Positions 25,254 through 33,073 of a DNA stretch of 64,000 nt are shown piece after piece; within the stretch, counting starts at the first letter, position 1, and the number at the start of each line of letters is the position of its first letter. The stretch comes from Chloroflexota bacterium (GTDB lineage Bacteria > Chloroflexota > Anaerolineae > Anaerolineales > Villigracilaceae), in assembly GCA_026390015.1 (NCBI GenBank), contig JAPLGS010000107.1, positions 1 through 64,000 on the forward strand, read 5' to 3'. The position numbers were made by a program, and so were the translations under genes. The notes below the pieces were generated by a model. It was not told the DNA's origin and searched no databases. It saw only the letters and a list, made by a program, of their open reading frames with translations.

Positions 25254-26893
25254 TATTTGCTGATGTCGTTCACGTAATCCAATGCGCCGCCACAAGCCCC
25301 GCCAATGAATGGCGAGGTATTCTCCCATGTCAGTATGGAGTTTCCTTCCCCAAGGGAACGGGTGATTACCTCGGCGAGACAGCCTCCGCCCGCGTTGTAG
25401 TTGACAAGGGAAAACTTCCACAAGTCTTCATAGGAAGCTACGTCACCTGGCGATTTTCCTGTGTAATTGGTAATGACTTGACCGGCTTGTTTACAACTTC
25501 CGATCAGACTGTGCGCAAAAACACCTATTGAAAAATCTGCCCGTGAGAGGTCAATTCCAAGCGGACAATTTTCGCAGGTCGCGTTGACACTTGCCACCAA
25601 TGCCAGGCGCAGTGTTTCACGTTCCTCCGGGGTCAGATGCATATATCCCTGGCCGCAAGTTTCGCCTGGGAACGTGAGCGTACAGAATTGATTGAAGAAG
25701 GATGGATTCCAGAATAGCGTTGTATCGGCGCCGTTTTCGGTTAATTGACCCAAGCCCACATCTCCAGCGGTCTGATAAGTGCCCGGCCAAAACTGGCTTT
25801 CTCTTGCAAATAGGTTTTTTAGCAATCGCGCAGGTACTGTTGTTTCCTGGGCGGTACTTAAGATTAATTCATCGAAGCGATTCTGCCAATTAAAAACTTC
25901 GCCGCGTGCTATTTCCAGTCCACATTGATTTACATTTCCGTCTGGAACAATTCCGCCATCTACACAGGTGCTTGCATCCACTACGCCTTGCAGGATCAGA
26001 TTTTTTGCGAGATAGGTGTAGGGAATATCACTGCTGAGGTCTTCGCTGAGTTTTGGCGTGGTCAGCCATCCGGGCGGACCGCCAACGGGTGGAAATACAT
26101 TCCATGAATCTGAACAGATTGCAACAGCTTGTCCCATCCACTGCGGGGACAGAACATCCACATACCAATACGATTTATCAGGATCATTTTCATTGGCTTT
26201 TTGTACGCGGACTTGAGCGCTGTAAATGAGGCTGCTGTCTCCATAAGATGAGTAAGCCCAAAAATCAACCTTCACGCCTTTTACATCTGTTTCGGGGATG
26301 TGGAATTTACATACATCGGTTTGGTCGCAATCGAAGGGTTGACCATTATACGTTCCTTCAATCCGTATGATCCGTTCATTTTGAACTGGTTCCTGCCCTG
26401 TAATAACGAGCGTGGGGGTGGTTTCACATATATTTGTGGAGGTGCTCAGTACCGGCTGGCAGTCTTCCAATGAAATCCAGGCGCTGGCAGGTGCGAACTG
26501 CATGGCAACCTCTTTGGTGGCAGGCGTGCTTTTTATAGGAAAGGTGTAATAGCCGTCACATAAATTTGTTTCGTTGTAAATGCACGGAGGTTGGGATATC
26601 CATTTATTGTAAACTCCTAATTGACAATCCCTATACACTTCAGCTGGGAACGGGATGCCTTCATGGTCTGTCATAACAGAGCAGACTATGTAAGATCCTT
26701 TCCAGGTGGCAAAATACCATTCATGGATGGTATAGTCAACCGTGACGGTAGTAAAGCGATCTGGGCCAGGTGGGGGATTGGGAGCAAAAACAGGCGACGG
26801 GTTAGCCTGAAGCTCAGGAGGAACATGCGTGAAGGCAGAGCCGGTTATGGCAATCAAAATGGATAGTAGGCCGAGCAGCCAGTGGCGTGTCAT
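25253..26893 (-). CDS. Secreted protein with C-terminal transglycosylase (SLT)-like domain
   Basis: A 546-residue protein with a signal peptide (residues 1-25, core LLGLLSILIAITGSA). The middle 300 residues are Cys- and Trp-rich and probably form beta domains. Residues about 345-546 resemble lytic transglycosylases: the helix FARESQFWPGTY with a likely catalytic Glu, GDVGLGQLTENGAD and FSLVNYNAGGGCLAEV. Such enzymes cleave peptidoglycan glycan strands. Many Cys pairs suggest an oxidising extracellular location, which would suit the neighbouring thiol-handling genes, but no operon link exists. Its promoter overlaps the terminator hairpin upstream. Confidence 0.7.
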   Translation of the reverse strand: MTRHWLLGLLSILIAITGSAFTHVPPELQANPSPVFAPNPPPGPDRFTTVTVDYTIHEWYFATWKGSYIVCSVMTDHEGIPFPAEVYRDCQLGVYNKWISQPPCIYNETNLCDGYYTFPIKSTPATKEVAMQFAPASAWISLEDCQPVLSTSTNICETTPTLVITGQEPVQNERIIRIEGTYNGQPFDCDQTDVCKFHIPETDVKGVKVDFWAYSSYGDSSLIYSAQVRVQKANENDPDKSYWYVDVLSPQWMGQAVAICSDSWNVFPPVGGPPGWLTTPKLSEDLSSDIPYTYLAKNLILQGVVDASTCVDGGIVPDGNVNQCGLEIARGEVFNWQNRFDELILSTAQETTVPARLLKNLFARESQFWPGTYQTAGDVGLGQLTENGADTTLFWNPSFFNQFCTLTFPGETCGQGYMHLTPEERETLRLALVASVNATCENCPLGIDLSRADFSIGVFAHSLIGSCKQAGQVITNYTGKSPGDVASYEDLWKFSLVNYNAGGGCLAEVITRSLGEGNSILTWENTSPFIGGACGGALDYVNDISK

Positions 26894-26897
26894 AATA

Positions 26898-26932
26898 TCA
26901 AAAGTCCGCTTGCATTATAAGCGGACTTTTGA
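26898..26932. terminator. Perfect 14-bp hairpin terminator
   Basis: TCAAAAGTCCGCTT and its complement flank a 7-base loop, GCATTAT. The T-rich side suits termination from the minus strand after ccmD as a second terminator. The loop contains the -10 element of the next minus-strand gene. Confidence 0.75.
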
Positions 26933-26942
26933 ATTACAGCAA
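26914..26942 (-). promoter_or_regulatory. Promoter embedded in the terminator hairpin
   Basis: On the minus strand TTGCTG and a perfect TATAAT are 17 bp apart. TATAAT falls in the loop and right side of the 26898-26932 hairpin, and transcription would start within its other arm. The promoter drives the transglycosylase-like gene at 26893, leaving a short leader of about 15 bases. Confidence 0.6.
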
Positions 26943-26970
26943 ATATTAGTTTAAGTTGAAATAATCTATT

Positions 26971-27011
26971 ATATTCCCCGATGCGGGGCGTTCCTCCGCA
27001 TCGGGGAATAT
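26971..27011 (-). terminator. Terminator of the ccm operon
   Basis: A perfect 16-bp stem, ATATTCCCCGATGCGG with its complement, surrounds a 9-base loop and lies 11 bp after the ccmD-like stop. The minus-strand 3' side is A/T-rich but not a pure U tract. Confidence 0.75.
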
Positions 27012-27021
27012 GATCTTTTTG

Positions 27022-27210
27022 TTATTTCTTTTTCGAGCTGGATGATCTTTTCGACTTTTCAGATTGTAAAGATTCCAGCGTTTCGATATCTCGCTTAAGA
27101 TTGGCATTTCGCAAATACATACTAAAAACATAGATGCCCATAATCACGAAGGCGAATGCATATCCTGCGATCATATAGTTTGAGGTTTCTGGAATGGTTT
27201 CAAGGAACAT
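27022..27210 (-). CDS. ccmD: CcmD-like small membrane protein
   Basis: A 62-residue protein with one membrane segment (residues about 12-33, YMIAGYAFAFVIMGIYVFSMYL) and a charged coiled-coil C terminus ending in Ser/Lys-rich residues. CcmD is a small protein that joins the CcmABC complex and helps release haem-loaded CcmE. Sequence alone is weak, but size, topology and position directly after ccmC support the call. Confidence 0.75.
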   Translation of the reverse strand: MFLETIPETSNYMIAGYAFAFVIMGIYVFSMYLRNANLKRDIETLESLQSEKSKRSSSSKKK

Positions 27211-27234
27211 TTTGTTCTCCTAAATGATTTACTC

Positions 27235-27930
27235 TTACATCGAAACTGTCAACTTAAGTTGTTCAACTTTTTCTTCGAGAGCGCCGAGACGGATGCGATG
27301 CCACATCATGTCGATAAAGATTATGGTGAATGCAAAGAGACCGAAGAAAAAGGCAACGCGCATATCACTGGTCATATTCATTTTTTCCTGAGTTCCATTT
27401 GCCGCGCCGATGACGATGGGATGAATGGAACGGAACAGGCGAATCACCATGAAAGTGATCGGTGCGCTGACTCCGCCAAGCAGGGTGTAGACCGCGCCAA
27501 AGCGTGCCCGTTTTTCGGGATCATCAATTCCCTGACGGAGCATGAAGTAGGCGATATAGATCAACTCAGTAATGGCGGCGGTCGTGAGGCGGGGATCCCA
27601 GGTCCACCAGGTGTTCCAGGCGGGGCGTGCCCAGATGGAGCCTAGCACGATGGTGATAAAGAAGAAGACTGTGCTTACTTCAACAGCGGCGACTTCGAAA
27701 CGATCCCAGCGCATATCTTTTGTAACGAGATAGGCAATGCCAGCCGCGGCCGCGAGGATAAATCCAAGCAGACCGACCCAGGCTGTGCCGATGTGGAAAT
27801 AGAAAACGCGCTGTACTTGTCCCATCACGGCTTCGGTGGGTGCGAACACGAGCGCGAGATAGGTGGCTACTCCTAATACAATGACGGATGCAAAGTCGAG
27901 AATTTTAAGTGCGAGGGGTCTGGGTTGCAT
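27235..27930 (-). CDS. ccmC: Haem exporter protein CcmC
   Basis: A 231-residue protein with six membrane segments. The haem-handling tryptophan-rich loop is ARPAWNTWWTWDPRLTTAAI at about residues 105-124, and conserved His residues occur (FYFHIGTAW, RSIHPIV). CcmC transfers haem to CcmE on the outer face of the membrane in cytochrome c maturation System I. It lies between ccmB and ccmD in the operon. Confidence 0.93.
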   Translation of the reverse strand: MQPRPLALKILDFASVIVLGVATYLALVFAPTEAVMGQVQRVFYFHIGTAWVGLLGFILAAAAGIAYLVTKDMRWDRFEVAAVEVSTVFFFITIVLGSIWARPAWNTWWTWDPRLTTAAITELIYIAYFMLRQGIDDPEKRARFGAVYTLLGGVSAPITFMVIRLFRSIHPIVIGAANGTQEKMNMTSDMRVAFFFGLFAFTIIFIDMMWHRIRLGALEEKVEQLKLTVSM

Positions 27931-27968
27931 AGTTGCTCCTTATAAATTTACGGTTTGTTATTGATAAA

Positions 27969-28688
27969 TTATTCTTCCACGACAAAGTCAAATACCATGA
28001 ACGCAATGGCGATAAAAATGACATCGTAAACGATGAGAAGGTTGATCGGTGTGAGTACCTCGGCAAATTCTGCGCCAGCCAGTAAACCGTTGCTGGCTTT
28101 AACCGATGCGAGTAGAACGGGCATTGCCACTGGGAATAATAAAATGGGCAGTAATACCTCGCGTGTGCGTGTTTGCGCTGACATGGTTGAGAGCAATGTG
28201 CCGACAGCCGCGTATCCGATGGAGCCGAGCAGAATCACACCCAGCAGGTCAAACCGAAATAGGTTCACATTATAGAGCACGCTATAAACGGGTAGGACAA
28301 TCCCTTCCACGATCAGCATGAAAATCAAATTGCTGATGGCTTTACCAAAATAAATGACCGAGCGATCCACTGGCGCGAGCAGGAGACCATCCATACAGCC
28401 GCGGTCTTTTTCGACAGACATGGAACGGTTTAGTCCGAGTGTGCCTGCGAAGGCGAATGTTGTCCACAATACGCCTGAGGTGACGGACTGACGCACCTTG
28501 ATATCCAATTCCAACGCGAAGTTGAATATGATGATGACCAAAAGAGAAAAGACCAGCATCGCAGAAATTAATTCAAATGAACGGAACTCGGCAGACAGAT
28601 CTTTTTGAATGATCGCCAGTGTGGCTTTGAAGAAGGAAGGATGCAGGCTTTCCGCTTTCTGTTTTTTGCTTTCTGATTTATTAGCCAT
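27969..28688 (-). CDS. ccmB: Haem exporter protein CcmB
   Basis: A 239-residue protein with six membrane segments. The LNRSMSVEKDRGCMDGLLLAP motif is characteristic of CcmB. It pairs with CcmA as the ABC transporter module that releases holo-CcmE from CcmC. The start is two bases from the ccmA stop, so translation is coupled. Confidence 0.92.
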   Translation of the reverse strand: MANKSESKKQKAESLHPSFFKATLAIIQKDLSAEFRSFELISAMLVFSLLVIIIFNFALELDIKVRQSVTSGVLWTTFAFAGTLGLNRSMSVEKDRGCMDGLLLAPVDRSVIYFGKAISNLIFMLIVEGIVLPVYSVLYNVNLFRFDLLGVILLGSIGYAAVGTLLSTMSAQTRTREVLLPILLFPVAMPVLLASVKASNGLLAGAEFAEVLTPINLLIVYDVIFIAIAFMVFDFVVEE

Positions 28689-28690
28689 TA

Positions 28691-29389
28691 TCAGTCCACC
28701 AATGCCTGTTTGTAGAACGCAAGTAAATTTGTTTTCTTTAATTCTTTTTGCGTCGCGGAAGCAGTGATCACTCCGCGTGAGAGAATGTCAAAGCGCGTGG
28801 CCAGTTCTTCGGCGCGGGCCAGGTCGTGCGAGGTCATAACCACGGTGCGACCTTCAGCGGCAACCGAGCGAAGAACTTCATCCAGCATTTCTGAGGCGTC
28901 CTGATCTAGGCCTGTATAGGGTTCATCAAACAACATTACTTCGGGGTCGTGGATGACCGCGCGTCCAATCGCGAGTCGCTGCTGCATTCCGCGTGAGAAA
29001 GTGCGGATGAGGTCTTTGCGGCGATTTTCCAACCCGACCATTTCCAATACTTCGGTGATGCGTTCTTCCATATTCCCAATGCCATACATACGCCCGTAGA
29101 ATCGCAGATTTTCTTCCGCGGTTAAATCTGGATATAACAAGGGCATGTGTGAAACAACGCCTAATTTAGCGCGGACTTGCGCGGCTTGGTTGGGGAGCTG
29201 ATAACCAGCGACCACGACTGCGCCTAAAGATGGGCGTGAAAGTGTGGCGAGGATGCGCAGGAATGTGGTCTTGCCCGCGCCATTCGGGCCGAGCAAGGCC
29301 ACAAACTCACCCGGCTCCACAGAAAAATCCAGGCCGCGTAAGATGGTTTTTAGTCCAAAGCGTTTAACGAGTTTTTTTACTTCGATCAT
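28691..29389 (-). CDS. ccmA: Haem ABC exporter ATPase CcmA
   Basis: A 232-residue ABC ATPase. Walker A is LGPNGAGKTTFL, the signature is FSRGMQQRLAIGRA, Walker B is VMLFDEPYTGLD and the switch His lies in MTSHD. The position next to ccmB and ccmC and the absence of a membrane domain identify it as the CcmA component. The gap before it holds a perfect 14-bp palindrome. Confidence 0.9.
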   Translation of the reverse strand: MIEVKKLVKRFGLKTILRGLDFSVEPGEFVALLGPNGAGKTTFLRILATLSRPSLGAVVVAGYQLPNQAAQVRAKLGVVSHMPLLYPDLTAEENLRFYGRMYGIGNMEERITEVLEMVGLENRRKDLIRTFSRGMQQRLAIGRAVIHDPEVMLFDEPYTGLDQDASEMLDEVLRSVAAEGRTVVMTSHDLARAEELATRFDILSRGVITASATQKELKKTNLLAFYKQALVD

Positions 29390-29398
29390 GAGTAGTTA

Positions 29399-29427
29399 GT
29401 AATTTGTAATTGCCAATTACAAATTAC
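29399..29427. repeat. Perfect 14-bp palindrome of 'attacaaattac' words
   Basis: GTAATTTGTAATTG and its complement flank a single C. It covers the cytochrome gene stop codon and ends 10 bp before ccmA. It is one of several A/T-rich palindromes in this window. It could act as a weak terminator or processing site within the ccm operon. Confidence 0.65.
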
Positions 29428-31307
29428 CCCTTTCTCTTTAAGACGCTCTTCAATTCATCGCGTCGTTTTTGATAGGCCTCATCAGAGAGTTTGCCCGCGC
29501 GGTGCAGATCATCCAGTGCGATGATCGCATCCATCAGAGATTCGGGATCCTCGAATTCATTTTCTTCCTGATCCACTTCTTCCACTTTCTTGGGGCTGCG
29601 CATGAACAGCCATACGCCTACGAGAATGAGTACCAGTCCGAGCGCACCGACTCCGATCAAGAGTGTTTTGTTTTGTAAAATATTCGGATTGACAGCGACG
29701 GAGGACGGCTTGCCGGTCACGGTGAATTTTATACTCTCATCCTTCTTCAAACCAACGGAAGAATAAACGTGGAAGTTAGTACCGTTTTGTAGTTGAATAC
29801 CTTCATCCTTCAATGAGCTGCCTTTGGCTTCCATGCCTTCCGGCAGGAATATATTGATGAGGTCAATTGGCAGGAGCGCGCCTTGAGAAATTTCAATTTT
29901 ATCTGTCTTCGGAATGGATGCGAAAGCGATCAATCCGTAAGGGGTTGTGCTGGGAGGCATGGCAAACCCATCCGCAGTTTGCACGAAAGTCGCAGTATCC
30001 TGAGTGGTTTCAAAGCCAAGTGCTTCAGAGCCTTCCGCGAATGCAATGAATGGAATATTTTTAGCGTCTGTCATTTTCACTGTGACAGTTTTGTCTGTGA
30101 TATTTGCAATCGTATATACTGAAAATATCTGGGCCGATCCTTCAATTGCAAAGTCAAAGTAGATCTGCATCGAGGTGATCTGTAATGTCGAGTAATCTGT
30201 CGTACCTTCGAAGATGGCGATGGGCGGGATGACCACTGCCACGTCACCTGCTTTCACAACGGCAAATTCAGATGAATACACTGAACCATTTACATCCGCA
30301 TCCGCGATAAAGATGCGGTTTTCAGGGATTTCAATATTTTCGAATACATAAGTCCCATCAGGATTGATGGAGCCTTCAAATGTTTTGATCTCTTGCGGGC
30401 CGGCATTGAGGTCTTTGCCATGTTCCATCACGCGCAGGGTGACTTTCATTTCACTTGGAAGTGGTTTGCCTGTTTGATTATCAAGCGAGCCGCTGACTTT
30501 ACCGAAGCCTGCAACTGGTGCCGCTCCAACTGTTACCGCTGCTTGAACACTCGCTTCAGGCGTGACTGCGGCCTGTGTGCCATCAACCGGAGTAGTCTCG
30601 GCGGATGGAGTCCCTGCTTCAGCGCTGACGGGAGTCTCGCTGGCAGCAACAGCTACCGCTGCGTGGGGAGCGGCGTAGGTCAAACTCCGCAAATAGGCGG
30701 CGACGGCGGCGGCTTCTTCATCTGTAAAATTCTTTCCAAAAGCGCTGATGTCACCTTTGCCTTTTTTCATGATCTGGATGAGATCATTCTCGGAAAGCGC
30801 TGACATCATTTTTGGATCGCTGAATGTTTTTGCGCAATCAACACAAGCTGTTTCTACAAGTGACCGGCCTTGCGCGATCTGATCGAGATTGGTGTGCAGG
30901 GTCAGCGCATAGGAAACTACATCCCAGCGTTCTTGATCGTTCAAACTTGCAAATGGCGGCATAAAGCGCTCGAGGTTGCCTTGCGTGACAGTCATGAACC
31001 AGGCGGATGGTAATGCCTCTTGCGCGAGTACCGCCAAGCCGATCGGGGAAACTGAGACCGGGAGTTCTTTGCCTTTTGGCCCATCTCCCAAACCAGTGGA
31101 GCCATGACAGGGTTCGCATTTCTCAAAATAGATCGCCGCGCCGTTCATAATATTCGGTGTGTTCGGAGGGAACAACGGTCCCATGGTTGGAGCCGGTGTC
31201 GGCGGCACATAATCTGGCGGAGGAGTAACATCTTCGGCGAGGGTGAAGTTGCACGCGGCAAGAAGTACCGCGATGGTTAGAACGAGCAGGATATGTCGTA
31301 GTTTCAT
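29424..31307 (-). CDS. Membrane-anchored c-type cytochrome in the ccm operon
   Basis: A 627-residue lipoprotein (Cys19 in LLAAC). A cytochrome c domain lies at about 55-140 with haem site CEPCHG (C64, C67, H68). A second cytochrome-like domain at about 145-205 has C155-V-D-C158-A159: the CxxC is present but the haem-ligating His is replaced by Ala, so this site probably binds no covalent haem. Next come an Ala/Thr/Pro-rich linker (about 215-265), beta domains including a carboxypeptidase regulatory-like fold (270-370), a membrane segment near 560-580 and a short C-terminal helix pair resembling SHOCT (DDLHRAGKLSDEAYQKRRDEL). It lies between ccmI-like and ccmA, so it may be a substrate of the machinery or a partner. 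Confidence 0.75.
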   Translation of the reverse strand: MKLRHILLVLTIAVLLAACNFTLAEDVTPPPDYVPPTPAPTMGPLFPPNTPNIMNGAAIYFEKCEPCHGSTGLGDGPKGKELPVSVSPIGLAVLAQEALPSAWFMTVTQGNLERFMPPFASLNDQERWDVVSYALTLHTNLDQIAQGRSLVETACVDCAKTFSDPKMMSALSENDLIQIMKKGKGDISAFGKNFTDEEAAAVAAYLRSLTYAAPHAAVAVAASETPVSAEAGTPSAETTPVDGTQAAVTPEASVQAAVTVGAAPVAGFGKVSGSLDNQTGKPLPSEMKVTLRVMEHGKDLNAGPQEIKTFEGSINPDGTYVFENIEIPENRIFIADADVNGSVYSSEFAVVKAGDVAVVIPPIAIFEGTTDYSTLQITSMQIYFDFAIEGSAQIFSVYTIANITDKTVTVKMTDAKNIPFIAFAEGSEALGFETTQDTATFVQTADGFAMPPSTTPYGLIAFASIPKTDKIEISQGALLPIDLINIFLPEGMEAKGSSLKDEGIQLQNGTNFHVYSSVGLKKDESIKFTVTGKPSSVAVNPNILQNKTLLIGVGALGLVLILVGVWLFMRSPKKVEEVDQEENEFEDPESLMDAIIALDDLHRAGKLSDEAYQKRRDELKSVLKRKG

Positions 31308-31324
31308 TTATTTCCTCAATATGA

Positions 31325-31360
31325 ATTTGAACGTAATAATGTTCAAACGATTCAACGTTA
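31325..31360. repeat. AACGTT-word imperfect palindrome
   Basis: GAACGTAATAATGTTC is followed by AACGTTATTAC, giving an imperfect inverted repeat between the ccmI-like and cytochrome genes. The words resemble those at the lutA-lutBC junction (2565-2592), the ccmH-ccmF junction (33057-33074) and inside metH (50239-50288). Confidence 0.45.
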
Positions 31361-31867
31361 TTACAGGGATTTTCCGCAAGACGGACAGAATTTATCAGCG
31401 ACGAGTACCGGCTTGCCGCACTTTGGGCAAAAGCCAGCGGATTTGCTCTTGCGCTCTTTTCGGCGCGCAGCGATCATCGATTCAAGATCGTCATCATCGA
31501 TCGGTTCAACTTTGGCTGATGAATCCGCGCGGACTGCGGCCGCGGCTTGTTCAATGCGCGATTCTACATTGCTGTCTGAAACAAATCCGGACGAGATCTC
31601 ATCAAGTTTGCGCAGGATGTCTGCGCCTTTTTGAATCAACTGGGTGCGTTGATCGGGATAATCTTCAGCGGGGATCTTGCCAAGATTATGATCAAAATCC
31701 AGTTCCTGCAAAGAGTTGATCACGCGGTCACGTTCCGCTTTTAAGGCAGATACTTCGAGGGTTTCACTCACGCGCGCGCGGCGTGTGCGCGCCGTGAATG
31801 GCGCATATAAAAAGATGCCGATCAGAACGACTACGGCGAAAATAAGAAAGATAGAACCTAGTTGCAT
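31361..31867 (-). CDS. CcmI-like membrane protein with C-terminal zinc ribbon
   Basis: A 168-residue protein. One N-terminal membrane segment (residues 4-26) is followed by an acidic/basic helical part with EVSALKAERDRVINSLQELDFDHNLGKIPAEDY, as in the N-terminal half of CcmI/CycH. Residues 143-168 form a zinc ribbon (CPKCGK ... CPSCGK). Zinc-ribbon ends of this type are common in Chloroflexota and Gram-positive proteins. The tetratricopeptide domain of classical CcmI is absent. Position between ccmG and the cytochrome gene supports a role in haem attachment. Confidence 0.65.
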   Translation of the reverse strand: MQLGSIFLIFAVVVLIGIFLYAPFTARTRRARVSETLEVSALKAERDRVINSLQELDFDHNLGKIPAEDYPDQRTQLIQKGADILRKLDEISSGFVSDSNVESRIEQAAAAVRADSSAKVEPIDDDDLESMIAARRKERKSKSAGFCPKCGKPVLVADKFCPSCGKSL

Positions 31868-31879
31868 GGTTGGTTTTCC

Positions 31880-32449
31880 CTACTGAACACTTTGAATCAT
31901 AGATTTGATCTCATCCACTGAAGAAAAGGGGCCGATCTTTATATTTTGCAATATCCCTTTACGGTCAATGATATAAGTTTCCGGCACGCCCATTTGGCGG
32001 TTTAAAATACTGGAGATGTTTGATTTCAGATCGGGCGCGTTCGGAAAGCTGATGTTAAATTTCGTCAGATATTCATTTGCGCCGGCGGGCGTATCCACAT
32101 AATCCACGCCGACGAAGACCACATCATTGCCGTCTTTATAGATTTGCCAGGCTGCTTGCAGATCGGGCGCTTCCTGTTCACAGGGTTTGCACCACGAAGC
32201 CCAAATGTTGACGACAACGATCTTGCCTTGCAAGTCAGAGAGTTTCATCTCTTTTTTGCCGTTGTATTCATACCCTTCATAAAAAACAAGGTTGAAATCA
32301 GGGACGGGTTTTCCAATTGCGGCCTGTGGATTTTGCGCGCGCCTCAGTCCAAAAGCAACCAGCCCGAGCAGCCCCACAACAAATATCCAGATTACAACCT
32401 GTGTCCAGATCGGTACACCGTGTTTTGCGTTTGATGTTTCTTCTGTCAT
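31880..32449 (-). CDS. ccmG: CcmG/ResA-type thiol-disulfide oxidoreductase
   Basis: A 189-residue membrane-anchored thioredoxin. One N-terminal membrane segment (about 15-35) precedes a TlpA-like domain with active site W86-CKPC (C87, C90) in NIWASWCKPCEQEAP. It also has the cis-Pro loop MGVPETYIID. It would keep apocytochrome CxxCH cysteines reduced for haem attachment. It lies 11 bp upstream of the CcmI-like gene. Confidence 0.9.
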   Translation of the reverse strand: MTEETSNAKHGVPIWTQVVIWIFVVGLLGLVAFGLRRAQNPQAAIGKPVPDFNLVFYEGYEYNGKKEMKLSDLQGKIVVVNIWASWCKPCEQEAPDLQAAWQIYKDGNDVVFVGVDYVDTPAGANEYLTKFNISFPNAPDLKSNISSILNRQMGVPETYIIDRKGILQNIKIGPFSSVDEIKSMIQSVQ

Positions 32450-32474
32450 AACATTCTCCGTGTAAGTAAAAGTA

Positions 32475-32538
32475 AGACCTGACAGGTTTTCACACGCATC
32501 TGATGGATGAGAGAAATTCCCTGAAACCTGTCAGGTCT
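32475..32538. repeat. 'Agacctgacaggttt' long hairpin repeat
   Basis: AGACCTGACAGGTTT (32475-32489) pairs with AAACCTGTCAGGTCT (32524-32538) across a 34-base loop. The flanking AAGTAA/TTTACT bases extend the pairing imperfectly. A shorter relative lies at 35200-35227. Repeats with this word are widespread between genes in several bacterial phyla. Confidence 0.65.
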
Positions 32539-32552
32539 GTTTACTGTGAAAA

Positions 32553-33050
32553 CTATTTTTGTTTCTTTAATTCTTCTTCAAAGCGTGTCACATAAGAATC
32601 TTTTTGAGATGATGCTTCGCTCGCATCACGCGCTGCGCCTGAACCTGCTTCTACAGCTTTGGGAGTCGTCCACTCTTTGAGCGAGCGGAAGAGGATGATC
32701 GCGCCTGCCAGAATGATGAGCGGCGGAATGATGTAAATGATCAAATTGAATTTTGTGCTCAAAGGCGGCGCAGCCAGAACCCGATCACCGAATTGATCGA
32801 CGAAATATTGTTGGATCTGGGCTTCTGTTTTGCCTTCTGCGAGCATTCCGCGGATCTGTTCACGCCAATCTTTGCAGGCGTCTGTTGGGCAAACATCCAG
32901 CGGCGTATTTTGGCAAACAGGACAATACAGATTATGCGCGACTTTGTTTACTTCGTCATCTGTCGGAAGTTTATCCTGCGCGAGCGCAGCACCTGTGAAC
33001 AGAATACCTAGTAGGATTATAAATGTGAAAGTGTATAAAAACTTTTTCAT
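32553..33050 (-). CDS. ccmH: Cytochrome c maturation protein CcmH
   Basis: A 165-residue protein with a signal peptide (residues 1-24, ending AALAQ). The redox motif LYCPVC (C43, C46) lies in the typical context HNLYCPVCQN. Two further Cys occur at 54 and 59. The segment DWREQIRGMLAEGKTEAQIQQYFVDQFGDRVLAAPP is conserved in CcmH/CcmL. A membrane segment follows at about 105-125, and a Lys/Glu-rich tail ends the protein. It reduces apocytochrome thiols and works with CcmF. Confidence 0.92.
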   Translation of the reverse strand: MKKFLYTFTFIILLGILFTGAALAQDKLPTDDEVNKVAHNLYCPVCQNTPLDVCPTDACKDWREQIRGMLAEGKTEAQIQQYFVDQFGDRVLAAPPLSTKFNLIIYIIPPLIILAGAIILFRSLKEWTTPKAVEAGSGAARDASEASSQKDSYVTRFEEELKKQK

Positions 33051-33073
33051 GGAAAATCTCCAACGTTTGAATG

